Shown here: piece after piece, positions 14,859-20,947 of the stretch
Position numbering within the stretch: position 1 is the first letter of the stretch
Layout: each line of letters begins with the position of its first letter
Source: a virus
DNA: 33,413 nucleotides
Direction: 5' to 3' (one strand)
IMG/VR virus record: IMGVR_UViG_3300037963_005232
Location: 1-33,413 of that record
Notes under the pieces: generated by a model
Told to the model about the DNA's origin: nothing
Database searches by the model: none
Seen by the model: the letters and a program-made list of their open reading frames with translations, nothing else
Position numbers and translations under genes: made by a program

Positions 14859-15984
14859 GGGGTTTGAGGGTGTAGAGACTAATGCTTATGTAGATAACGT
14901 CGGGGTGCCCACTATTTGCGCCGGGATGACGAAATACCCGGACGGGAGCCCTGTGCGGATAGGGGATAAATGCAGTCGCCCTGTGTGCAGGGCATACCTG
15001 CAGACAATGATCGAAGAAATTTATATTCCGAAGCTCATGAACATCCCTGGCTGGGAGCGTCTGGGCAAATGCAGGAGAGCGGCACTGGTTTCCTTTGCTT
15101 GGAACCTTGGCCCTAATTTTTATGGAAGAGACGGCTTCGAGTCGATCTCAGAAGTTCTTCGAGCTGGGGCTAAAAATCCCGAGGAGTATAGGAGAATGCC
15201 CGAAGCACTCAGTCTGTACACCAAGGCAAAAGGTGTAGAACTTGAGGGTCTAAAAATTCGTCGCGCCGAAGAGGGGCGCGTGTGGTCTAGGGAAGATGAC
15301 GGAGAAATGATTTTCAGCTGTAGCATCGCTACCTTCTTGCAGAAAGCACCGATTAGCAGTCGATACCTTTCGAGCGAAGGTCGTCAAGGAATTGAACCTG
15401 GGGAGACAATTGAAGTCGTTGCAGCCGACTCTCTCCCGGCAAGCCCCTATCAATGGATAACGATCAAAGGCTCGGGCGAACGGTGGACTGTCTATCAGCC
15501 TCACTGGCTCGTCAAGGCGGAAGGAGAAGAAATCGAACCAGTAGAAGGCGAGCCAATTGATTGGTCCAATTTCAATCAACGAATCAGCAAGTATTTGACC
15601 GTTGGCGAAGTACTTCAGTGGGACTCACGCAGAAGGCCTAACAACGGATCAAAAGAAGAAGAGGAGATCATCTCCCTAGCTAAACAGTTCGACCTCATCA
15701 GAGAGGCGTGGGGCGGCCCCATAGGAGTTACCAGTGGTTACAGGCCTGATGCAGTCAACAGAGAAGTAGGGGGAGCGGCTGCCTCTTATCACATTCGCGG
15801 CATGGCTCTGGATATCTATCCAGTTGGCGAGAGCTGCTCGACATTTCACAAATGGCTTAGCAGGCGTTGGACAGGGGGTCTTGGCGACGGCTGCCACCAG
15901 GGTTTCGTGCACATCGATACCAGAGACGAAGGTCGTTTTTCGCCGAGGGCAGATGGACGACCTTGCTGCATATGGTCCTACTGA
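14788..15984 (+). CDS. Two-enzyme endolysin: GH24 lysozyme plus M15-type peptidase (398 aa)
   Basis: It degrades host peptidoglycan at lysis. The N-terminal domain (about 15-170) is a GH24 muramidase: E27 in GFEG, D36 in YVD and T42 in PTICAG have exactly the 9- and 15-residue spacing of the T4 lysozyme E11-D20-T26 triad, and LEGLKIRRAEEGRVW (152-166) matches the family's closing motif. A linker region (about 178-245) looks like a small beta barrel, perhaps SH3-like wall binding. The C-terminal domain (about 260-398) is an M15-type zinc peptidase with H335 and D342 in SYHIRGMALDI and H375 in FVHID. There is no clear signal peptide, so a holin is presumably needed. The start is ATG 14788 or 14800. 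Confidence 0.92.
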   Translation: MQLFMVTYQLALQATIALAIPLIEGFEGVETNAYVDNVGVPTICAGMTKYPDGSPVRIGDKCSRPVCRAYLQTMIEEIYIPKLMNIPGWERLGKCRRAALVSFAWNLGPNFYGRDGFESISEVLRAGAKNPEEYRRMPEALSLYTKAKGVELEGLKIRRAEEGRVWSREDDGEMIFSCSIATFLQKAPISSRYLSSEGRQGIEPGETIEVVAADSLPASPYQWITIKGSGERWTVYQPHWLVKAEGEEIEPVEGEPIDWSNFNQRISKYLTVGEVLQWDSRRRPNNGSKEEEEIISLAKQFDLIREAWGGPIGVTSGYRPDAVNREVGGAAASYHIRGMALDIYPVGESCSTFHKWLSRRWTGGLGDGCHQGFVHIDTRDEGRFSPRADGRPCCIWSY

Positions 15985-16192
15985 GATGGACGACCAAAGA
16001 GGTGAAGCCAAATTCATGATTGAGCTCACTTCCGATGAGATCAAGCAGTTGGCTGAAAGCGTTGAATTTCATATCGCCAAGTGGCCTGGCTACCCCGCCG
16101 CAGAGAGGGACGAGCAGATCAGGCTCTTGGATCTAAGGATGATCCTGAGGATGCTGATGATGGAAGTCTCCTTCCACAGGGGTAAGGACTAA
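15953..16192 (+). CDS. Small acidic protein of unknown function after the endolysin (79 aa)
   Basis: A short, charged helical protein (about 23-75) with Met-rich RMILRMLMMEV near the C-terminus. No family is recognised and no membrane segment is obvious. ATG 15953 is chosen because GAGGG stands seven bases upstream, although it overlaps the endolysin end by 32 bases. ATG 15986, just after the endolysin stop, is an alternative. Its stop codon overlaps the stop of the facing minus-strand gene by four bases (CTAA). Being next to the endolysin it could help lysis, but nothing in the sequence shows this. Confidence 0.68.
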   Translation: MDDLAAYGPTEMDDQRGEAKFMIELTSDEIKQLAESVEFHIAKWPGYPAAERDEQIRLLDLRMILRMLMMEVSFHRGKD

Positions 16193-16503
16193 TCGCGCTG
16201 TCGCCAGTCGTCGGGCCTGTCTTGGCGAAACCAGGCAGCAATCTCCTCGTCCGAGCCGAAGCCAATTTGATTGGTCGGATCAGGGTCGCCGATATCCATC
16301 GCATTGAGGAAATCATCGAGCCCGCCTGGCGGCATCTCGGGATTGTTGGCATGACGTCGAGCCTTGCGAAGCATCTCACTGGCGCTTCGATTGGCTTTGG
16401 CGAGCTTGCCGGCCCAGATCATGTCGTCGAGCTTGACCTCCTCGCCAGAAGCAATGCGCTTACAAATGAACTCAAGGCGAAGGCGATATTGAGTCGACAA
16501 CAT
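16189..16503 (-). CDS. Conserved small phage protein of unknown function (104 aa)
   Basis: A helical, charged protein. The N-terminal half (RLRLEFICKRIASGEEVKLDD, split across about residues 7-27, then DMIWAGKLAKANRSASEML) and the C-terminal end (AAWFRQDRPDDWRQRD) resemble small proteins I recall from marine phage structural regions, but no function is established to my knowledge. It is the last gene of the inverted block; its stop overlaps that of the facing gene. It lies 21 bp beyond the previous minus-strand gene. Probably a particle-assembly component, by context only. Confidence 0.78.
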   Translation of the reverse strand: MLSTQYRLRLEFICKRIASGEEVKLDDMIWAGKLAKANRSASEMLRKARRHANNPEMPPGGLDDFLNAMDIGDPDPTNQIGFGSDEEIAAWFRQDRPDDWRQRD

Positions 16504-16524
16504 GCTTCGATCTGCAAAAAACGA

Positions 16525-16656
16525 TTAACGACCCTGGCCGCGATACTTCTTCCTGCCGGGCTTTGGGCGACTGTGCTGCCCTGAGCCCTGGGTTGTCTTT
16601 TTCTTGACCGGCTCAATGTATGAACCGCCCATGAGGCTTTTCTTGATCTTGGCCAT
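16525..16656 (-). CDS. Tiny very basic protein ending KKYRGQGR (43 aa)
   Basis: This 44-codon frame starts with an ATG that shares one base with the stop of the upstream gene (TGATG on the minus strand). It encodes a peptide with about one third Lys/Arg: it begins MAKIKKSLMGG and ends RKKYRGQGR. Small basic proteins with a YRGQG-type ending recur in marine phage genomes as I remember them, usually beside virion genes; no role is known to me. Strong charge suggests nucleic-acid or lipid contact. The coupling and the tidy fit between two real genes argue that it is translated. Confidence 0.72.
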   Translation of the reverse strand: MAKIKKSLMGGSYIEPVKKKTTQGSGQHSRPKPGRKKYRGQGR

Positions 16657-17078
16657 CAGACAACACGCACGGCCATTGCGCCGATGTTGAACTGGACTGT
16701 GTCACCGGTTTCGACATCCACGCTTGATGTCAGTGATCCAGAAGCAAGGAAGTTGCCCCCGGTCTGGGCATCCCAGACACCGAAATGAGTGACGGTGATG
16801 GAAGATGAGTTGTTTGCAGAGGTTGTCAACTGCACAACACTGCTATTGGTGACCTCAAAACCACCACCAGAGGCGGAACCGACAGAGCCGAGAGCTGAGC
16901 TAGCAATCTGGGTGCGGTTTGAAGAATTGGTGATTGAGCTAGTTACATCACCATTTGTCCCCGCAGTTCCAGGATCTGCCGAATGCAGAGTGATATAGAC
17001 ATTCGAGAGCGCAGCAGGAAAAGTAGAGCCTTTAACCCAGCTCAGGACTTGCGTCGCAAAATATTGCGAGAATGCCAT
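16656..17078 (-). CDS. Beta-rich virion/tail accessory protein (140 aa)
   Basis: The N-terminus is a short helix ending in VLSWVKGSTFPAAL. Then come alternating beta strands rich in Ser, Thr, Val and Gly, with VYITLHSADPGTAG near residues 27-40 and THFGVWDAQTGG near 96-108. This layout matches small phage structural proteins often annotated as tail-fibre or head-associated (Gp80-like); I assign it by resemblance, without certainty on position in the particle. It is preceded on its strand by AGAGAAG before the ATG. It is the partner of the other beta-rich genes in the inverted block. Confidence 0.75.
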   Translation of the reverse strand: MAFSQYFATQVLSWVKGSTFPAALSNVYITLHSADPGTAGTNGDVTSSITNSSNRTQIASSALGSVGSASGGGFEVTNSSVVQLTTSANNSSSITVTHFGVWDAQTGGNFLASGSLTSSVDVETGDTVQFNIGAMAVRVV

Positions 17079-17124
17079 GGACTTCTCTTATTAGGTGAAA
17101 AATAAACGGCCCTTGTTACTAGGG

Positions 17125-18774
17125 TTAGCCGTACCCGGAGGAAGGCGTTGCACTCAGGGTAGCCACATTGGCGTTGCTAACTATTGCTGCACCAACAATT
17201 CTGTGCGTGTGCTTGAGTCTTCCGGTAGGCAGTAATCGTCCGATTGCGACACCACCCATTTTCACTAATGCGCCTTGAGTAGCAGAAGTCAACACCGCTG
17301 CACCAGCTGGTGTTTTGATGTCTTCCTGAAGAGGCAGAGCCCCAGAAAGAGGAGCAGTGAGTAGAGCTTGTCCTCGTGGCTTTACGAGTGAGAATCGACC
17401 GGATAGCGATGCACTCAGCATCGCGGAGCCATCAAGGCTGACATACCTAATGACTTGTATCGAGACATGATATGGGATGCTTTGCCAGGAACTACCGCTG
17501 ATAGTGAAGTAATAAACTCCTTTGGGTAAAGGTTCTAGAAACTCTTTTGAGTCCGTGCCGACTATTTCATTTTTATAGGCAAAGCCAAAGTCATTGACCT
17601 TGACCGGCTTTTTATTGGAATCCAGTATGCCAACACTGATTTGATTATCTGTAAAACGATTGACCGCTTTTTTGCGAATCAAGAGATCGGCATCACCAAG
17701 AGTTTCAATCTTGAAGTACAAAGTCTGGGTGCCGCTCGCAGCGCCAATGGCTCCAGTGAATTCGCCAAGGAAGTTGTCGACTGCGCCCAGGTCTCTGGAC
17801 TTGCTGACCGAATTGAACTGGACCCGCTCTAGCCTGAGGAAGGAGGGAGAGGTCTTGTCACTGCCTCCCACCCTGCCTTTCGCAGGAGTGAATAAGCCTG
17901 TGTCAAGTGGAGAGATGACTTCATTTTTGAAGCCAACCTGCCCTCCCGCGAAGGAAGTCGCTGACGTGGTGACGGTGTCGATCAGCGCTTTGCGCGGGAA
18001 TAGGTTGAATTCAAGCTCGTAATCTTTACTGCCAATTGGCAGCTTCGAGATCTTGCGCAGGTCACTGCCGTCAACCGCTGGAGTGCTGGCTGAAGAGCCC
18101 ATCCCAGAGTGATTGGCGCAATAGTAATAGAGGTCTGGAGCACCAACGGCGACAGTAATTCTGGTGAAAGCCCCAGCATTGCCTGGTACGCCACTGGTAG
18201 TGACACCAGTTACATACTCTGAGCCGCCACCATGAGTGCCGTTGCTTGTGGTCGAAAAGCGAAGAGGATGATTGTTGTTACTGCCGTCTGACTGGTCGAA
18301 GGTGTATGTCCCGCCTTCCGAGAGAGCGAGAACAGCCTGTTGAACGCCATCGACAAAGTATTTATTGCCAGAGCCCGTGCTGACAACAGAGATTCGATAA
18401 GTTCTTTCTGAGAGGGTTGTGTCGAAATCGCCGCCATCCACACCAAGTCGGTGACCAAATGGGAACGAGACGGACGACGTCCCAACAGCGAAACTCTCGG
18501 TTTGTCCTACAAGCTTTAGAGCTCGCTTGAGCAAGCCATCGCCGAAGCTCGTGACGTATCCCTGAGAGTCGACGTCTTGGTAGAAGCCAAGCGAAAAGTC
18601 AACCGACTGCCCAGCCGAGCTGAACGATTGGGTATTGGCGGAATAAATCCGTATGTAATTTGTGAGCGCACGCGGGAATTCAATCGCGAATGCGCCCCGA
18701 TTGACTCGGAGGGTAGCCGTTAGCAGGCCGGCAGCTGGCGTCCCTAGCGAGAACGATCCACTATCCGCTTGCAT
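17125..18774 (-). CDS. Fibre-like virion protein with a cupredoxin-like domain (549 aa)
   Basis: A beta-rich protein with no signal peptide. Residues about 125-230 form a domain resembling a cupredoxin: it opens KYFVDGVQQ, has TYTFDQSDGS and NNNHPLRFS, then a Gly-rich hairpin and LYYYCANHSGMG. H169, C219, H222 and M225 are in the order of a type-1 copper site (His, then Cys-x2-His-x2-Met), slightly tighter than in plastocyanin. The rest is strand- and Gly/Ser-rich, with LSASLSG/LLTAPLSGALP-like repeats near the C-terminus. Similar domains occur in cyanophage and marine phage fibre proteins as I recall. The ATG is supported by GAGGT four bases upstream. Copper binding is a prediction, not shown. 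Confidence 0.82.
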   Translation of the reverse strand: MQADSGSFSLGTPAAGLLTATLRVNRGAFAIEFPRALTNYIRIYSANTQSFSSAGQSVDFSLGFYQDVDSQGYVTSFGDGLLKRALKLVGQTESFAVGTSSVSFPFGHRLGVDGGDFDTTLSERTYRISVVSTGSGNKYFVDGVQQAVLALSEGGTYTFDQSDGSNNNHPLRFSTTSNGTHGGGSEYVTGVTTSGVPGNAGAFTRITVAVGAPDLYYYCANHSGMGSSASTPAVDGSDLRKISKLPIGSKDYELEFNLFPRKALIDTVTTSATSFAGGQVGFKNEVISPLDTGLFTPAKGRVGGSDKTSPSFLRLERVQFNSVSKSRDLGAVDNFLGEFTGAIGAASGTQTLYFKIETLGDADLLIRKKAVNRFTDNQISVGILDSNKKPVKVNDFGFAYKNEIVGTDSKEFLEPLPKGVYYFTISGSSWQSIPYHVSIQVIRYVSLDGSAMLSASLSGRFSLVKPRGQALLTAPLSGALPLQEDIKTPAGAAVLTSATQGALVKMGGVAIGRLLPTGRLKHTHRIVGAAIVSNANVATLSATPSSGYG

Positions 18775-18793
18775 GCTTACCTCAAGCGGTGGG

Positions 18794-19234
18794 TCATGCC
18801 AACGTCAGTGCGCCTGATGACTGGTCAAAGTCGATGGTCAAGCTCTCGCCATTGTTCAGAGTGAGAGCAGATCCGTAATCGAAGTAACCGATCAATGGGT
18901 CAGCGGGACTGGTTGGTGTGTCGTTGTAGAGATAGATATATCGGAACGGCCCGACCGTCCCGCTCGAGGTCAACGTCAGATCAGCAAGCGTCAATCTATA
19001 TGTTCCTGAAGTCTGGGCAGAGGTAGATGTAGTGACGCTTCTAGAGCTAAGCCCTGTGTAACTAATTTGAGTGACGTTTGCGAGAACGCAAGTTGTGGTC
19101 GCTCCTGTAGGAGGTGTTGACTCGGCAGAAGGAGCGGTATTGCTAAGCGCAACAACGAGTTGATTACTGCCAAGATTGTGGACGCCTTCGCTGAGATGCT
19201 CAACGAAGCCGTTCAGTTTATTAAAGACAGCCAT
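18794..19234 (-). CDS. Conserved phage structural protein, MAVFNKLN family (146 aa)
   Basis: A soluble beta-rich protein. It begins MAVFNKLNGFVEHL with VHNLGSNQLVVALSNTAP, and its last third has GPFRYIYLYNDTPTSPADPL, GYFDYGS and LTIDFDQSSGALTLA. I recognise this overall sequence type from many tailed-phage genomes, where it lies among tail or neck genes; its exact place in the particle is not known to me. It lies 19 bp upstream of the cupredoxin-like fibre gene on the same strand, consistent with co-expression. A weak GGA sits directly before the ATG. Confidence 0.8.
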   Translation of the reverse strand: MAVFNKLNGFVEHLSEGVHNLGSNQLVVALSNTAPSAESTPPTGATTTCVLANVTQISYTGLSSRSVTTSTSAQTSGTYRLTLADLTLTSSGTVGPFRYIYLYNDTPTSPADPLIGYFDYGSALTLNNGESLTIDFDQSSGALTLA

Positions 19235-19283
19235 TCCGCTGCAGCTTGGTTATGAAGCCAGTCTAAGGAAAAAGAATATGGTT

Positions 19284-19496
19284 TTATACTTCGTAGATTT
19301 TGCATTCTGGATCAGATGGGTGCTCATCACAGAAATCCAAAAACTTTTGACGCAGTCGTGAGTCCTCTGTTACTGCAGAAGGTTTCGGCTTGGAATCTTC
19401 AATCGGAGCAAAAAAGATACCACCCTCAGGCTGCTTAGCAGGCTCTGGCTTTTTGATGGGGCAAAAACCATCAACGCAGCCATTCTCGTCAATCAT
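19284..19496 (-). CDS. Small Cys- and Pro-rich acidic protein (70 aa)
   Basis: The protein starts MIDENGCVDGFCP, a Cys-x4-Cys pair, and holds two more cysteines near the C-terminus (FCDEHPSDPEC). The centre is Lys/Pro/Glu-rich and probably disordered. The four cysteines could bind a metal or form disulphides; sequence alone does not decide. A Shine-Dalgarno-like GGAAGA lies five bases before the ATG, which supports the start. I recall similar short Cys-containing proteins next to fibre genes in cyanophages but know no function. Confidence 0.7.
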   Translation of the reverse strand: MIDENGCVDGFCPIKKPEPAKQPEGGIFFAPIEDSKPKPSAVTEDSRLRQKFLDFCDEHPSDPECKIYEV

Positions 19497-19665
19497 TTTT
19501 ATCTTCCGTTTTGCTGTGATTGTAAAAAGTCAGGCGCTTCCTCACAAGGGCCAGTTGCAAGGAAGATCGGTTACCAGCCAGTTGAAACTGCAAAAACCCT
19601 GGCTCCTGACGTCAGAACGCCTCTGACGCAGTTCTTCTTCGAGGCTCGTTAATCCTATCGAGTGA
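19497..19665. other. Gap with hairpin inside the inverted block
   Basis: No convincing gene is seen. CGTCAGA (19610-19616) and TCTGACG (19622-19628) form a perfect 7-bp hairpin with a 5-base loop. There is no T-run on either strand, so it is not a standard terminator. It lies just downstream of the second LAGLIDADG gene and may mark the edge of that insertion, separate the two transcripts, or be an RNA-processing site. Confidence 0.35.
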
Positions 19666-20253
19666 TTAAGTCAACGCTGGGACACGGACAAAGGTCTTGC
19701 GCATCGTCTTATGAATATGCGGTCTAATGCTGTTGATCAAATGTTTAGTGCTATCCCGGTCGAACTGAATCCCATAACACTTGTCTTGGCGAGAAATCAA
19801 AGTGCATGGAAATCCATTGGAGTTGCACCAGTCAGCAATTACATGATTGTCGTTTGTGCTCAATCGAGTTCGCAGCTTGCCCAGGCGACCAACCACTCGC
19901 CCTCGATCTGACCAAAGCGCAGTAAGACCCTCGATACCGCAAATGCTCATCACCTGCGGCGTGATGATCTTCTTGTCTCTTGGATACATCAGTGCATAAG
20001 CCCTGTGCAGATCTTCACCACGGACGCGCAAACGAGTTTTGTCGTAGAAGCCATCAGTAGGGATCACATCCCAGAAGTACTCCAACGGCCCTGAGTGCGC
20101 GAGGCGCAGCTGTTTGAGCTGGTAGTTGAGATAGACCTTCTCGGTCTCAGGCCGAACGATCTGCAGCCAGGGGCGTCTTCGACTTCCCAGCAGGCTGATG
20201 CTGCCCACCCCCAAGCAGTAGCTCAGTGCGCGCTGAACGAATATCGCTGACAT
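19666..20253 (-). CDS. Degenerate LAGLIDADG-type protein, probably catalytically dead (195 aa)
   Basis: The layout is that of LAGLIDADG_2-type homing endonucleases: a first motif helix (about 9-22, ALSYCLGVGSISLL), a beta saddle, the words ALMYPRDKKIITPQ (87-100), a second motif helix (109-120, GLTALWSDRGRV) and a family-like ending IRPHIHKTMRKTF (176-188). The acidic residue before the conserved Gly is Val in motif one (GVGS) and Arg in motif two (DRG), so neither catalytic acid is kept. The start is fixed by a strong AGGAG nine bases before ATG 20253, although this overlaps the upstream gene by 107 bases. A DNA-binding or maturase-like role, or decay, are the alternatives. Confidence 0.75.
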   Translation of the reverse strand: MSAIFVQRALSYCLGVGSISLLGSRRRPWLQIVRPETEKVYLNYQLKQLRLAHSGPLEYFWDVIPTDGFYDKTRLRVRGEDLHRAYALMYPRDKKIITPQVMSICGIEGLTALWSDRGRVVGRLGKLRTRLSTNDNHVIADWCNSNGFPCTLISRQDKCYGIQFDRDSTKHLINSIRPHIHKTMRKTFVRVPALT

Positions 20254-20947
20254 CAGGTATATCTCCTGTAAATAAATGAAGACGACTCGGTGGCGCGTAC
20301 TCAATCAATGACTGCTGAATCTTGACTGCTTCTGGCGCGGTGAAATAGAGGCGAGGCTTGTGTCTGTACTCCTTAAGTTCAGCGCTTGCGCCAGTCAGCA
20401 TCGCAAGCCAGTTCTGGAGTCTTGAAGCTTCCGCCCAAGTGTTACCAACCCTGGTTAATTGGGCCTCCCTGCTCTTGGTATCAATGCGAGCCCCCTCGGC
20501 CCAGCACCAGGCCGCAGCCTTGGCACCAAGTAAATCCAAAGTGGGCTGAGTGATAGCCCTTTCCCCTGCTGGATAGAGCAGGTTATAAACGGCCCTCAGC
20601 TTGTTAGTTGACACTCGGAACCGAAGTACTGTTGTCCGCTTACCGTTCTCTCTCGCTGACCCCTTGTAGGGAGTGATTTGCGCTTTTGTCGGAAAGAATT
20701 GTCTGAACTCGTTGACTTTGTCCTCCAGAAAAGCAGATGACTTCACGCCTGCCGTGAGTGTCATTTGGATGTATCCACCTGCTGGACTGCGATATGGCAC
20801 AAGACTGCCATCCACTAAAAGCAAGCCCAGGAGCCCCCTGACGTCCGTTGCGTCCAAAAAGTGTTCCCTATGCGTTCTTCTTATATTAAGACGGAGCACA
20901 CAATCTGTGTGCTGTATAAACCCTTCAGCTGAGGAATCTCGATCCAT
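20147..20947 (-). CDS. LAGLIDADG-type homing endonuclease-like protein (266 aa from ATG 20947)
   Basis: Two LAGLIDADG-like helices are visible: RGLLGLLLVDGS (37-48, acidic D46) and AAAWCWAEGARI (144-155, acidic E151), each with an acid before Gly. Between them are the saddle strands and LLYPAGERAITQPTLDLLG, as in LAGLIDADG_2 enzymes. Such proteins cut one long DNA site and spread their gene by repair; no intron is evident, so this would be free-standing. The start is uncertain: ATG 20947 lacks a Shine-Dalgarno, while TTG 20857 has GGGA seven bases upstream and would begin six residues before motif one. The C-terminal 50 residues are low complexity and overlap the next gene. Confidence 0.78.
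   Translation of the reverse strand: MDRDSSAEGFIQHTDCVLRLNIRRTHREHFLDATDVRGLLGLLLVDGSLVPYRSPAGGYIQMTLTAGVKSSAFLEDKVNEFRQFFPTKAQITPYKGSARENGKRTTVLRFRVSTNKLRAVYNLLYPAGERAITQPTLDLLGAKAAAWCWAEGARIDTKSREAQLTRVGNTWAEASRLQNWLAMLTGASAELKEYRHKPRLYFTAPEAVKIQQSLIEYAPPSRLHLFTGDIPDVSDIRSARTELLLGGGQHQPAGKSKTPLAADRSA
20895..20920 (+). promoter_or_regulatory. Hairpin and TATAAA box upstream of the capsid gene
   Basis: AGCACACA (20895-20902) and TGTGTGCT (20906-20913) form a perfect 8-bp inverted repeat with a 3-base gap. TATAAA (20915-20920) follows, 25 bases before the capsid ATG. The TATAAA word resembles late-promoter cores of T4-type phages, and the inverted repeat could be an operator or mRNA 5-prime stem. 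No -35 box is evident. It lies in DNA that the opposite-strand gene may also use. Confidence 0.45.

Noticed and set aside
17079-17124. Weak minus-strand terminator (CCCT/AGGG stem then T-rich)
   Set aside because: A four-base stem is too short and the T-run is interrupted.
19497-19560. Eighteen-codon GTG frame overlapping the start of the 70-aa minus-strand gene
   Set aside because: Too short, no recognisable features, and no conserved context to support it.
20254-20304. Longer start for the second LAGLIDADG-like gene
   Set aside because: The strong AGGAG nine bases before ATG 20253 fixes a shorter start; the extra 17 residues show no family resemblance.
20147-20304. Single LAGLIDADG gene split by a frameshift
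   Set aside because: Each part already holds both motif helices and the saddle region, and the second has its own ribosome-binding site, so two genes are the better reading.
20673-20945. Upstream extension of the capsid frame by 91 codons
   Set aside because: It would run through the hairpin/TATAAA region and antisense to the LAGLIDADG gene; ATG 20946 has a ribosome-binding site and a natural N-terminus.
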